A stretch of 64,000 bases of DNA, taken from the NCBI GenBank assembly GCA_951813535.1, contig OX638345.1, positions 1,377,029 through 1,441,028 on the forward strand. The letters run 5' to 3'. The position numbers and the translations under genes were made by a program. Shown here one piece after another: positions 18,291 to 27,096 of the stretch. Under the pieces are notes generated by a model. That model saw nothing but the letters and a program-made list of their open reading frames with translations, was not told the origin of the DNA and did no database searches. This DNA comes from an uncultured Dehalococcoidia bacterium (lineage in GTDB: Bacteria; Chloroflexota; Dehalococcoidia; Lucifugimonadales; UBA3495). How positions within the stretch are numbered: position 1 is the stretch's first letter; every line of letters begins with the position of its first letter.

Positions 18291-18354
18291 AAACCGGGTA
18301 CGCCTGACCGCTCAGAGCCTTTTCAAAGTCCTGGATGGCGGCCTTTCACCCCGA

Positions 18355-18432
18355 ACCGTCATACCGGCGAAAGCCGGTATCCGGAACATTTCGAACACAA
18401 CACTTCCTGGGTTCCCGTTTCCGCGGGAATGG
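18355..18432. repeat. dispersed inverted-repeat element (type 2)
   Basis: Two hairpins back to back: ATACCGGCGAAAGCCGGTAT at 18361-18380 and TTCCCGTTTCCGCGGGAA near 18412-18429. Together they form the well-known repeat whose chance translations give strings like HSRGNGNPG and FPRKREP on one strand and PAFAGM on the other. It is degenerate relative to the usual consensus. Confidence 0.75.
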
Positions 18433-19286
18433 CGGATGGACTTTGGAACGGCCCTGCCGAGCGCCCCACCCTCTTGCCATATTGCGAACGTATGCTCTAT
18501 AATATCCCCACAGGCGATAATTCGGTTCCATCGACCAGGTTCCGAGCGTTCACGGCCAATCAGCATCAAGTCGCTGCCGGCTTTCGAGACTGTCTCTGAT
18601 CGCATTAATCAGGGTAGTCGCTCCGGCCACCGGGCCCGCCACAGCCCGCCATGCTTCAGGCATGGACAATGAGAGCAAAAAACCCCAGCGCAAATCCTCC
18701 GGCCGTAGGGCTGATACCGCTCGGAACCTGGTCAACAATCTCCAAAGCATCGCCTGCACACCCTGAAATTCAGGAGGCAAACCCTCAGCAACACCAACCC
18801 GGACCCTCTCCGGCGGCAGCGACCATCGCCTGTCCTCTGCCGCCGCCACATTTGCAAAGCATCCACTACCCTCGTGCGTGCCCGCTGCTCCACCTCCGTT
18901 GGGAGAAAAGGTGTTCGTCGGAAAAAAAGGCGTTCAGCCACCGCCGTCGAACCACTGGTCCGGCGAAAGTGCGCCCTGAGATCGAAACAACCAACTGCCA
19001 CACCGTTGCCAATCAGGAGGTAAATCTCACAGAGCCGGGCGTCACCCGAGCCGGTGTTTCCGAGACCGGTCACGGCGCATCGGTGCTCGTTGTGGCCGAC
19101 GCGATTCCGTGGCAATGGCAACGGCGGTACTGCACCGTCTTGTGCGCTCTGCAGCAATTGCTGCGATGGTTGCGCGAAATGTCGTTCGGGACGGGTGTGC
19201 CCGTGCGAAAGCGCCCCTTTTGAGCGTCCCTTTTGATTGAAAGCGCCGGCGTCGGGAACGCCTTTGCCGGCGTGATCACCTCAGTT
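18433..19286. other. gene-poor stretch between the repeats and the MFS gene
   Basis: About 1.1 kb up to the MFS start at 19515 with no protein I can support. Several short frames exist on both strands, but none combines a ribosome site with family-like sequence. Together with the flanking repeats it looks like decayed or non-coding sequence. Confidence 0.45.
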
Positions 19287-19320
19287 CCGGCGTCCGGCGT
19301 CCGGCGTCCGGCGTCCGGCG
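19287..19320. repeat. 7-bp tandem repeat
   Basis: Four full copies and one partial copy of CCGGCGT in a row, followed by CCGGATC. This is a microsatellite-like array likely to vary in copy number. It is 195 bp upstream of the MFS start, too far to affect translation directly. Confidence 0.8.
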
Positions 19321-19514
19321 CCGGATCGGGATGGCCGCGTCGCCGCACGCGGTCGCCGCGACGAAGATAAAAATCAAACGCTTTACCTACGCCGGGCGGA
19401 GATGGATTACAATCGCCCGGTGATCAGTTTATCGCGCATCTTGTCGCCGGCCTGGCGAGGCTGGCAGCGGTCGGAGCCCTCGGCGTTGGCATCAAAGTTA
19501 GCCGGGGCTGACTA

Positions 19515-20777
19515 TTGCTAGAAACTCAGTCTTCACGGGGCCGCGCCGCTTCCTACGCGACACGGATTTTGAGCCCGTGGCGCTCGCACAACTTCCGGTG
19601 GTATTGGACCGGTTCCTCCACCCAGGCCCTCTCCCAGGGCGCACAGATGCTCGTCTTGAGCTGGCTGGTGCTGGAGGTCAGCGGATCGAGCACCAAGGTG
19701 GGCTTGACGCTTTTCCTCTACGGGTTACCCAACGTCGGCCTGCTCATGGTCGGTGGGGTGATCGCCGACCGCGTCGACCGGAAGCGACTGCTGATAACGA
19801 TCCAGTTGGCGGTGGGGGCGTCGATTGCGGCGCTGGCGGCATTGTCGATGACCGGCGCGATTACCGTCTGGCACGTCTATGTGGCTGCCGCGTTGCTGGG
19901 GTCTTTGCAGGCGTTGAACCAGCCGGCGCGGGTGGCGATGGTTGCCGACCTGGTGGACCAGCGCACCCTGCTGGACGCGGTGGCTCACTTCAACGCCGCC
20001 GTGCACATCGGCCGGATCGTCGGGCCGCCGCTGGTGGGAGCGATCATCGACCACTGGAGCATCAGCGCCGCGCTCCTGGCGAACGTCGCGTGCTACGCGA
20101 TCAGCGTGGTGTGCGTCTCGAGGATCCGCCCCGTACCAAGTGATTCAAGGCCGGCATCCCAGCCGATACTGCGGAACTTCACGGACGGAATAGTCCAAAT
20201 CTGGAGAGCGCCGGTGCTGCTCACCGTCCTGGTGCTGGCGTGCGCCTGGGGCGGGTTTGGCATGAGCCATCTTGCGGTGATCCCGGCCTTCGCCAAGGAC
20301 CACCTGGGCACCGACGCGTCGGGAGCCGGCCTGCTGCTGCTGGCCTCCGGGGTCGGCTCGCTGTTGGGGAACCTGCTCATCACCTTCATGCACCGGGCCT
20401 GGCTGTACCGCTGGCTGCTGGTCTGCCTGGTGTCGTTCTCCGCCTGCCTCACGCTGTTCGCATGGTCGAACTGGTTCTGGGTTTCGTGGTCACTGTTTCT
20501 GGTGTTGGGGGTTCTCAGCCTGGGAACCGTCTGGCCCCTGGCCACCACCATCCTGCAGTTATCTGCTCCCGCCGAGATCCGGGGAAGGGTGATGGGCGTT
20601 CTGCACTTCACGCCGGGGTTCCACAACCTGGGAGCGTTGCCCCTGGCCGCCGCCGCCGGTTGGATGGGTTGGTCCACCGCGATCAGCATAGCCGCCGGCC
20701 TGTGCCTGCTGGTGACGCTGTGGTTCGGGCTTGGGCGGGCGGCGGGTCGCCACCTCGCCTCGACCCCCGCAGGGTAG
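19515..20777 (+). CDS. MFS transporter (MFS_3 / EntS-like)
   Basis: 420 residues, about 12 membrane helices, major facilitator drug/siderophore-exporter type. The N-terminus SPWRSHNFRWYWTGSSTQAL is typical of the MFS_3 group, followed by the loop 2-3 motif GGVIADRVDRKRLLI and NQPARVAMVADLVDQRTLLDA. APAEIRGRVMGV lies near residue 355. The frame opens after a TGA at 19509, and the first available start is TTG at 19515; the next in-frame ATG would delete the first helix. Likely a proton-driven efflux pump for a small molecule. It converges on a second MFS_3 gene, 64 bp apart. Confidence 0.9.
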   Translation: MLETQSSRGRAASYATRILSPWRSHNFRWYWTGSSTQALSQGAQMLVLSWLVLEVSGSSTKVGLTLFLYGLPNVGLLMVGGVIADRVDRKRLLITIQLAVGASIAALAALSMTGAITVWHVYVAAALLGSLQALNQPARVAMVADLVDQRTLLDAVAHFNAAVHIGRIVGPPLVGAIIDHWSISAALLANVACYAISVVCVSRIRPVPSDSRPASQPILRNFTDGIVQIWRAPVLLTVLVLACAWGGFGMSHLAVIPAFAKDHLGTDASGAGLLLLASGVGSLLGNLLITFMHRAWLYRWLLVCLVSFSACLTLFAWSNWFWVSWSLFLVLGVLSLGTVWPLATTILQLSAPAEIRGRVMGVLHFTPGFHNLGALPLAAAAGWMGWSTAISIAAGLCLLVTLWFGLGRAAGRHLASTPAG

Positions 20778-20841
20778 GTGCGCCGCCCTGGAGTCGACGA
20801 CCCGCGTCGCCTGGCGCGTAACCGGCGAGCCGGGTCGGTGG

Positions 20842-22248
20842 TCAGTCGTTGCCACCTGCGGGGCTGGCAGCGGCGGCCACCGGGCGGGCCGTGCCGCGGA
20901 AGTAGATGTCGCGCCAGAATCCGCTCCCGATCAGCGTGCCGACAACCACCAGCGTGAACGCCGCCCCCGCCACGGACATGACCATACCTGCGGACCAGAA
21001 GTCCGCCAGTCGCCCGTACAGCAGGTTGGCGAAGGCCATGCTCCCGCCAATGTGCATCGAATACGCCGAGGAGACGCGTCCCCGGATCTCGTCCGGCACC
21101 ACCGACTGGATAACGGTGTGGGTGATGGTCATGAACCCGGAGGTGCCGAGTCCCATCATGACCGCTGCGATCACGGAAATGCCGGTCTGGGACGAAAGTC
21201 CCATTCCGATGGGGGTCAGGCTGCTGGTGAAACCCAGCAGCAGGAAGACTCGACCACGGGTCATGTGGTTGACGATGCCACCCACAAACAGCGAAGAGAA
21301 CAGGGCGCCAACGCCCAGGGCAGCCATCAGCGCGTAGACGTCGTTCTGATTGAACGTCACCCCGTCGGGCGAGAGTTTCTCCAGCGCCAGGGGCGGCAGC
21401 ATGGACTCAAAGGACATCACCAGCACGCAGTGGGCCAATGCCATCATCAGGATGCCGAACACCAGCGGTGTGCTGTAGATGTAAGCGAATCCGGCGGCGA
21501 CGTTGGCCCAGAAACCGCGGCGCCGGTCGATGACCCCGGACGACGCCAATCGGATATTGAGCGCGGATGCCAGGGCGACCAGGTAGAAAGCGGCACACGC
21601 CCAGAACACGATCGCGGAGGTGCCCAACGTGAGCACCAGGTCCTGCAGGGAGAAGGAGAAACCACCGGAACCGAAAATGACGCTGCTGCCCACCGTGACG
21701 GAAATCGCCAGCAGGATGGATGGACCCACGGCTCGGGATCCCTGTTGCATGGCCTGGTTCAGGGCCACGGCGTTCGGCAAACGCTCCCGGTCCACCAGGT
21801 TGGGTGTCAACGATTGGGAAGCGGTCATCTGCGTCGAGCGCAGCGTCCCGTTCACCACCGCCAGCAGAACGACGTACCAGGGGTTGGTGACGCCAGTCAT
21901 GACGAGGATGGCCATCACGGATGCCTGGATGATCTGGAGAATGTAGACCCGCTGCAGCAGCGTCTTGCGGGTCATCTTGTCGGCCAGGTAGCCGATGAAA
22001 GGCGTCGCGAAGAAGCGCGGCGACATGGCCGCGAAGGTGATCAACCCTACCCACAGCCCCTGGGTGCCCTCCAACTCGGGGATGCTGTAGACCCACGCGC
22101 CTCGGGCCACGATCAGCGCCCAGGCGCCGCTGCTGCTGCACAGCGTCGAAAGGGCCAGGAAACGAAAGTCTCGGAAAACCAGCGCCGCAAGGAACCGATG
22201 CGCCCTTTGGGCAAAAAAGTTGGGTTGCGGGACTGGGGTTGTTGACAT
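20842..22248 (-). CDS. MFS transporter (MFS_3 family)
   Basis: 468 residues with about 12 helices. Family marks: VFRDFRFLALSTLCSSSGAW at the N-terminus, GYLADKMTRKTLLQRVYIL in the loop 2-3 position, QSLTPNLVDRERLPNAVALNQ, and SVVPDEIRGRVSSAYSMHIG in the second half. Same broad group as the gene at 19515 but clearly a different subfamily. The start ATG at 22248 follows GGAGACACTAC. Function inferred as efflux. Confidence 0.9.
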   Translation of the reverse strand: MSTTPVPQPNFFAQRAHRFLAALVFRDFRFLALSTLCSSSGAWALIVARGAWVYSIPELEGTQGLWVGLITFAAMSPRFFATPFIGYLADKMTRKTLLQRVYILQIIQASVMAILVMTGVTNPWYVVLLAVVNGTLRSTQMTASQSLTPNLVDRERLPNAVALNQAMQQGSRAVGPSILLAISVTVGSSVIFGSGGFSFSLQDLVLTLGTSAIVFWACAAFYLVALASALNIRLASSGVIDRRRGFWANVAAGFAYIYSTPLVFGILMMALAHCVLVMSFESMLPPLALEKLSPDGVTFNQNDVYALMAALGVGALFSSLFVGGIVNHMTRGRVFLLLGFTSSLTPIGMGLSSQTGISVIAAVMMGLGTSGFMTITHTVIQSVVPDEIRGRVSSAYSMHIGGSMAFANLLYGRLADFWSAGMVMSVAGAAFTLVVVGTLIGSGFWRDIYFRGTARPVAAAASPAGGND

Positions 22249-22413
22249 GTAGTGTCTCCGGCCGTGTCAAACAGCGGGCTGGCACGGCGCCGAAACCTGA
22301 TGATCACCTTGCGCTTATTCGCGCATTGTACTCCAATTATTCAACATTTCGATACCTGGAGCCGTGCGATATAGCGCGTCGGGTTCACATCGTGCGCAGG
22401 ATTGGCTCCAAAT

Positions 22414-22449
22414 GCGCACGGGGGCAAGATCATTGCCTCGCCCCCGCGC
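22414..22449 (-). terminator. hairpin after the BNR-repeat gene
   Basis: GCGC plus GGGGGC on the left (22414-22425) pair with GCCCCCGCGC (22440-22449), with a two-base bulge, 43 bases past the stop of the minus-strand gene at 22493. There is no U-run. Confidence 0.4.
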
Positions 22450-22492
22450 TGGTCTCCGGACGGAGACTGGTCTGTTTCTTCTGTGGGAGGGA

Positions 22493-23464
22493 TCAGTTGG
22501 GGACCCACACGACGCTGCCCACCTCGGTGAATTCACGGTTCATCTTGACCCACGAATCCCCGGCGTCGTCGCTGGAATACAGCTCTCCCATCAGGCTGGA
22601 GGCCACAACGAAATCGGGGTCCGCCGGGTGCGTGGCGAACTGCCAAATGTTGGAGTTGGGCTCCACCGGCAACGGGCGTCGCTCCCAGGTCTGGCCGGCG
22701 TCCGTCGAGCGCTGGATGGCGCCGGCGCCGCCGATGGCCGTGTCGCCGACGCCGGCGAAGATCACGCTGGGGTCGTCCGGCTTGACGGCGATGCCGCGGC
22801 TGTAGGGCAGGACAAACTGGTCGGTGGTCACCACCGACTGCCAGCTTTCGCCCATGTCAGTGGTCGCGTAGATTTCCCGGGGTGTGCTGGCCAGCACCCG
22901 GTTGGGCTCGCCCAGCCCGATGGCCATGCCGTGGATGTCGGGATGGACGCCGCCCTCGACGTGGGTCCAGGTGTCGCCGCTGTCAAGGCTGCGGTAAACC
23001 CCGTCCACCTCGACGCCGGCCCAGACCGTGCGGTGGTCCTTCGGGTCCACCATCAACATGGTCACCATCGGGGGACCGATGTGGCATTCCTGCGCCATCT
23101 GGACGGACAGTTTGGTCCAGCTCGCGCCGTCGTCCCGCGTCCGGAACAGCGCCGCCGGCTTGATGCCCACGAAGACGGTATCGGTGTCCTCCGGGTCGAT
23201 GGCGATGGACCAGATGGGCACGCCGTCCATGGGCGACCAGAGCTTCTCCCAGGAGGCGCCCTTGTCCTCGCTGCGGTAGATGCCGTTGTCCGCGCCGGCC
23301 AGGATACGGCTCGGGTTGTCCGGATACACGGCCATGGCCCGGACCTGGCTGCCCAGCGGGAACGGATCGCGGATGCGAGTCCAGTTTTCTCCACCGTCGG
23401 GGCTGTGCCAAACGCCGCCGCCGAACCCGGTGGCTCCTACGCAAATGCTGTGGTTCTTGCTCAT
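22493..23464 (-). CDS. BNR/sialidase-like beta-propeller protein
   Basis: 323 residues. Repeated Asp-box motifs (S/T-x-D-x-G-x-T/S-W): HSPDGGENWTRI near residue 20, RSEDKGASWEKL, RTRDDGASWTKL, RSLDSGDTWTHV, ATTDMGESWQSV, RSTDAGQTWERR and SSDDAGDSWVKM. This gives seven boxes and implies a propeller like those in VPS10/sialidase-like glycosyl hydrolases. The catalytic Arg triad of true sialidases is not evident, so enzyme activity is doubtful. No signal peptide. AAGGGGGA precedes the ATG. It ends a same-strand run that begins with the racemase-like gene at 26968. Confidence 0.88.
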   Translation of the reverse strand: MSKNHSICVGATGFGGGVWHSPDGGENWTRIRDPFPLGSQVRAMAVYPDNPSRILAGADNGIYRSEDKGASWEKLWSPMDGVPIWSIAIDPEDTDTVFVGIKPAALFRTRDDGASWTKLSVQMAQECHIGPPMVTMLMVDPKDHRTVWAGVEVDGVYRSLDSGDTWTHVEGGVHPDIHGMAIGLGEPNRVLASTPREIYATTDMGESWQSVVTTDQFVLPYSRGIAVKPDDPSVIFAGVGDTAIGGAGAIQRSTDAGQTWERRPLPVEPNSNIWQFATHPADPDFVVASSLMGELYSSDDAGDSWVKMNREFTEVGSVVWVPN

Positions 23465-23520
23465 AACATTCCCCCTTCAGATCGTGAGGTCAGTTTCCAA
23501 GTGCGGTGGATTTGAGGGCG

Positions 23521-24543
23521 CTATCCGGGTAGTTCGGTGACAGAGATCCAACCCGGGCCTTCGCCCAGCGGATGCGTTCCCACGCGGGACAGCTCCCCCG
23601 AATCCCCGACGCCGAAGATGGCCATCTGACCGGAGTCCTGCCCCGCGGAGTAGATGAACTTGTCCTGCAGGTCGAGGCACAGAGCGTTGGGTCGCGGTTC
23701 CGACTGCACGATGCCGTTGGAGGTCAGCGCGCCGGTCGACGCGTCCACCGTGTAGCAGGCGATGCTGTCGTGGCCCCGGTTGGGTGCGTACAGGAACCTG
23801 CCCGAGGATGTGATCTGGATCTGGGAGCAGGTGTTGCGCTCGCTGAATCCTTCCGGCGGCAGGGTGGTCACCGTCTGGAAAAGCGACAACGTGCCGGCCG
23901 AGGCGTCCAGGTTGTAGGCGCTCACGCTGCAACCCTGCTCGTTGGAGAAGTACAGGACGTCCAGCGACGGATGGAAACAGAAGTGGCGCGGCCCCAGGAA
24001 CTCCTCCGGGTCCACGGTGGCCGGCGAGTTCGGGGTGATGTGGCCGGTGTTCTCGTCGAACCGGAACTGCCAGATCGAGTTGGGGCCGTTGCCGGCGATG
24101 TGCGGCACAAAGGCGTAGGCGTTGGTCGGGTCGGTCTGCATGGCGTGGGCGCCGGTTGCGGTTTCCAGCGACACGACGGGGTCGCCGCCCAGCGAACCGT
24201 CATCGCCGATGGGATGCACCGCCACGCGCGCGCCCTGGTAGTAGGACGACAGCACGAACCGGCCGCGCCGGTCGGTGGCCACGTAGACGGGCCAGGCGTC
24301 CAGCGGCACGGACCCGTTCTGCGTCAATCCACCGCTGGACTGGTCAATCTCGAAGCTGACCAGTTGGGTGATCTCCCGGCAGCCCACGTAGAGAAACCGG
24401 CGGTCGGGGCTGATGGCCATGGTGAACGGGCCGCCGTCAACGGCCACGTCGGTTTGCAGCGTCATCCCGCCGGAATCGGGGTCGACGGTAAAGACCGAGA
24501 TCTTGTTGTCCCCTTGAACGGCGACGTACATGTAGTAAGGCAT
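23521..24543 (-). CDS. lactonase-family seven-bladed beta-propeller (6-phosphogluconolactonase-like)
   Basis: 340 residues of the YbhE/Pgl lactonase family. Pattern MPYYMYVAVQGDNKISVFTV at the start, then PDRRFLYVGCREITQLVSFEI, ATDRRGRFVLSSYYQGARVAV, LGPRHFCFHPSLDVLYFSNEQ, ITSSGRFLYAPNRGHDSIACY and a C-terminal VGDSGELSRVGTHPLGEGPGW. These repeats match bladed lactonases that open 6-phosphogluconolactone or cyclic-muconate lactones. The GEGPGW end is typical of the family. GAGGA precedes the ATG. It lies 56 bp upstream of the BNR gene, in the same transcript by spacing. Confidence 0.9.
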   Translation of the reverse strand: MPYYMYVAVQGDNKISVFTVDPDSGGMTLQTDVAVDGGPFTMAISPDRRFLYVGCREITQLVSFEIDQSSGGLTQNGSVPLDAWPVYVATDRRGRFVLSSYYQGARVAVHPIGDDGSLGGDPVVSLETATGAHAMQTDPTNAYAFVPHIAGNGPNSIWQFRFDENTGHITPNSPATVDPEEFLGPRHFCFHPSLDVLYFSNEQGCSVSAYNLDASAGTLSLFQTVTTLPPEGFSERNTCSQIQITSSGRFLYAPNRGHDSIACYTVDASTGALTSNGIVQSEPRPNALCLDLQDKFIYSAGQDSGQMAIFGVGDSGELSRVGTHPLGEGPGWISVTELPG

Positions 24544-24591
24544 AGCATTTCCTCGCGGTTGAAAGGTGGCGACTGCGGAGTTGCGTCAGGA

Positions 24592-25047
24592 TCAACCGGT
24601 GGCGGGTCCGTAGCCGGGCCGCCTGGCCCACACCATCCCTTCGGGATCGTGGGCGACTTCCACAGCGTTGCCCTTTGAGTCCCGCAGGCCCAGCGGGTGC
24701 TGCACCAGTTCGATCATGTTCCCGTCCGGGTCATTGATGTAGGTGGAGTGGCCGCCGCTGTATTCGCGGATACTGGGCGCTGAATAGGCAACACCCAGCG
24801 CGTCCAGGTTGGCGATCATCTCGTCCCAGTCGTGGATCTCGACGGCGAAGTGCCCCGACGGGTTGGGGTTGGGGGTGAAGGTGCTGTGGATCTCTCCGTT
24901 GCCGATGCGCAACTGCAACTGGCGTTGGTTCAACTCGGGGCCGCGGTCCAGGAATTCCGCGCCAAACACCTTCTCGTACCAGTCTCGGCTCCGATCCTTG
25001 TCGCTGATCTGGATATTGATGTGCTGAATCATGGTAACTCGAGACAC
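24592..25047 (-). CDS. VOC-family (glyoxalase/dioxygenase-fold) protein
   Basis: 151 residues in two beta-alpha-beta-beta-beta modules. Likely metal ligands: His9 in MIQHINIQISDKDRS, the His in SGHFAVEIHDWDE, and Glu in INDPDGNMIELVQHPLG. This is the arrangement of extradiol dioxygenases and glyoxalases. The start is GTG at 25047, six bases after AAGGAGG; the ATG five codons later would be 21 bases away. Substrate unknown. Located between the lactonase and the esterase-like gene, which fits a small catabolic set. Confidence 0.88.
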   Translation of the reverse strand: MSRVTMIQHINIQISDKDRSRDWYEKVFGAEFLDRGPELNQRQLQLRIGNGEIHSTFTPNPNPSGHFAVEIHDWDEMIANLDALGVAYSAPSIREYSGGHSTYINDPDGNMIELVQHPLGLRDSKGNAVEVAHDPEGMVWARRPGYGPATG

Positions 25048-25160
25048 GGGGCACCTCCTTTTCGTGAATCAATTGACAGTTAGTGAAGGTTTAAGACCCG
25101 GCGTACGCCATTGGCGCAAGTATAGCATCACGCTTTCCCGTGAAAGCGCACGGTATGAAA

Positions 25161-25188
25161 AGGGGCCCGGTACAAAACCCGGACCCCT
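25161..25188 (-). terminator. intrinsic terminator after the alpha/beta hydrolase
   Basis: On the minus strand AGGGGTCCGGGTTTTGTACC folds onto GGGCCCCT and is followed at once by TTTT. It is 35 bases past the stop at 25223, so the VOC gene downstream probably has its own promoter or relies on readthrough. Confidence 0.65.
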
Positions 25189-25222
25189 CGGCGGTTGGTC
25201 GCGTTCGCGAATGCGTGACGGT

Positions 25223-26098
25223 CTACGCCAGGTGCTGGCGGATGAACGCCGTCATCCGTTCCAGAGCCTCCTGCGCGACCGGTGTGGAAGGATCGGTCAG
25301 TATTCGTTCACCCTCGCCGTCGAAAATCTTGACGTCGATGTCCCCGCCGGCCTTGCGGTACTGAGCGATGAACTCGTCCAGGTCCGGGCGTGGATGGGGT
25401 TCCTCGTAGGAGCGGGCCAGGCACAGCGTGGGGGGTAGTTCCATCCTCTCACCGGCGGCCAGGGCACGGGCCGGCGCCGCCTCCGCCATGGCTTCCTCGG
25501 TGACCCAGTACTCGTCGTGATTGGGGATCACTCGCTCGGCCATGCCTGCCGGCGGCGTGACGTCGTCCCGGAGACCTTTGGCGTACCGGTAGCGCCCCAG
25601 CGGATCGATCACGGGAGAGACCATGATGACGCATCCCAGGGTGCCGTCGAGGGCCGTGGCCCCGTTGGAATATGGCAGGGCCGCGTAGCGCGGATCGTTA
25701 GGCCGCATGCCCAGCAGCATGGCCTGGTGCGCCCCGCTGGAGGTTCCCATCGCGCCGACCTTGCCCGGGATGCCGTTCCACGCCTCGGCCTGGCTCTTGC
25801 ACCAGCGGATTCCGTAGTGGATGTCCGCGAAGGACGCGGGATAGGACGCAACCGGCGGGACCCGGAAGTCCAGGGCCGCCACGATCACGCCGTTTCGGGC
25901 CAGCGCCTCGTTTGCGGCGTTGCCGATCAGGCGATCTCCCCTCACCCAGGCGCCGCCGTGCAGCTCGATCATGATCGGGAAGGGACCGCTGCCCCGGGGG
26001 CGGAACAGCCGCGCCAGCAGGGGTGTGTCGGCATGGTGGAGGTACTCCACGTCTTCGATGTCGACTTCGTAGGTTGTTGCCTGCTTGCTGGTGACCAT
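25223..26098 (-). CDS. alpha/beta hydrolase, HSL-esterase-like, catalytic His not evident
   Basis: 291 residues. An oxyanion-hole motif HGGAW follows PIMIELHGGAWVRGDR near residue 48, and a Ser nucleophile elbow lies at VGAMGTSSGAHQAML. These mark the hormone-sensitive-lipase-type esterases. The strand that should end in the catalytic His reads VKIFDGEGERILTDPSTPVA, with no His there or in the last 30 residues except the terminal RQHLA. Either that His is supplied unusually or hydrolysis is lost. The start ATG at 26098 has GGGAGGTTCAGC upstream. Confidence 0.85.
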   Translation of the reverse strand: MVTSKQATTYEVDIEDVEYLHHADTPLLARLFRPRGSGPFPIMIELHGGAWVRGDRLIGNAANEALARNGVIVAALDFRVPPVASYPASFADIHYGIRWCKSQAEAWNGIPGKVGAMGTSSGAHQAMLLGMRPNDPRYAALPYSNGATALDGTLGCVIMVSPVIDPLGRYRYAKGLRDDVTPPAGMAERVIPNHDEYWVTEEAMAEAAPARALAAGERMELPPTLCLARSYEEPHPRPDLDEFIAQYRKAGGDIDVKIFDGEGERILTDPSTPVAQEALERMTAFIRQHLA

Positions 26099-26143
26099 GC
26101 TGAACCTCCCGTTTCGTTGTTGCCAATGTGTCCGATGTTTCGC

Positions 26144-26968
26144 TCATTCCAGGTTTCGCAGCAGGCTGCCGAAACCGTCGATCGGCTTGGTCCAACCCAC
26201 GCGACGCAGGGCCATCCAGATGGTGGCCTGGTTGACCGAGATCACCGTCTTGCCCAGTCTCTGCTCCAGTTCTTCCACCGTGTCCAGAGCGCGCCAGGCG
26301 GTGCCGGGCAAGAAGATGGTGTCGGCCTCGTCCTTTGCCACGGTCAGCACGAAGTCGACTATCGCTTGGGGCGGGTCCATGTCGATTTCCCGGGGGTTCA
26401 TCGAGTCCTGCATCCACGGCTCGCCGTCCGCGCTGAGCACCTCAAAGCCGGCCTCTTCCATCAGGGGCTTGAGGCGGTTGCGCAGGTGGAAGTTTCGGTA
26501 AGGGCCGGCGATGCTCAGCTTGCGGCTGCCCATGTGCCGCAGGGCGGCGATGCAGGAGGTTACGGCGGTCACCGATTGGACGCCGCTGGCTTCCTCCATG
26601 AGTTTTGCCATCCCCTGGTCGTAGGCCATGTAGCCCTTGTGCCAGGTTCCGGAGGTGCAGGCGTATACCAGGACGTCAGGTCCGATGTTGGACAGGGCGC
26701 TCGCGCCCCGGGCCACGTCCTCGTTCATCTTGCCGACGTCGAACCCGAACAGCGCATAGTCAACCTCGTTGGCTTCCGCGCTGGTCATGCTGAGACGGTG
26801 ACCGGTCTCGGTGGAGGTTTCCGGTTGGCTTCCCCACGTGCCGTTCCACATCCTCTCGAAATGGACCGTTATTTCCGGCGGCACCACGCGATAAAAGTCG
26901 GGTTCAACCACGGGGTTGGTGGCGGGCACCAGGGCTCCGATGCGTTGCGTGTTGGTCAGATTTGCCAT
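26144..26968 (-). CDS. maleate isomerase / arylmalonate decarboxylase-like protein (Asp/Glu racemase superfamily)
   Basis: 274 residues. Start at 26968 for GGAGCAG upstream and because MANLTNTQRIGALVPATNPV is the family's usual opening. VLVYACTSGTWHKGY carries the first catalytic Cys. The second half has the matching strand ADTIFLPGTAWRALD, where maleate isomerases have a second Cys and this protein has Gly, followed by LGKTVISVNQATIWMALR. With one Cys the chemistry may be that of a decarboxylase or racemase-like variant. An extended TATAAT box is at 26999-27004. It is divergent from the Gfo/Idh/MocA gene. Confidence 0.85.
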   Translation of the reverse strand: MANLTNTQRIGALVPATNPVVEPDFYRVVPPEITVHFERMWNGTWGSQPETSTETGHRLSMTSAEANEVDYALFGFDVGKMNEDVARGASALSNIGPDVLVYACTSGTWHKGYMAYDQGMAKLMEEASGVQSVTAVTSCIAALRHMGSRKLSIAGPYRNFHLRNRLKPLMEEAGFEVLSADGEPWMQDSMNPREIDMDPPQAIVDFVLTVAKDEADTIFLPGTAWRALDTVEELEQRLGKTVISVNQATIWMALRRVGWTKPIDGFGSLLRNLE

Positions 26969-26998
26969 GTTTCGCTGCTCCAGGCCGTGTTCGGGCGT

Positions 26999-27004
26999 AT
27001 TATA
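26999..27004 (-). promoter_or_regulatory. candidate -10 box of the racemase-like gene
   Basis: TATAAT on the minus strand, preceded by TG, 31 bases before the ATG at 26968. No good -35 at the usual distance. Confidence 0.35.
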
Positions 27005-27096
27005 CAGCCCGCATTGCAAACAGTATGACCGCGTGAGCAGGGCGTTGCGTTGGGTGAACGTGCGCAACGCACGAAAGATGATCGAGGAGGCAAACC

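Noticed and set aside
18550-18849. 99-codon minus-strand frame from a GTG with fairly protein-like composition
   Set aside because: No ribosome site, no recognisable family, and it lies in a repeat-rich decayed stretch; it could be a remnant but cannot be supported.
18732-19157. 141-codon minus-strand frame rich in Arg and Cys
   Set aside because: Composition is what random GC-rich DNA gives; it overlaps the other doubtful frame in a different phase.
20731-22245. 504-codon plus-strand frame
   Set aside because: Antisense shadow of the MFS transporter at 20842-22248; rich in His, Gln and Arg and without membrane helices.
25517-27028. 503-codon plus-strand frame
   Set aside because: Antisense to two well-supported genes (hydrolase and racemase-like) that have ribosome sites and motifs.
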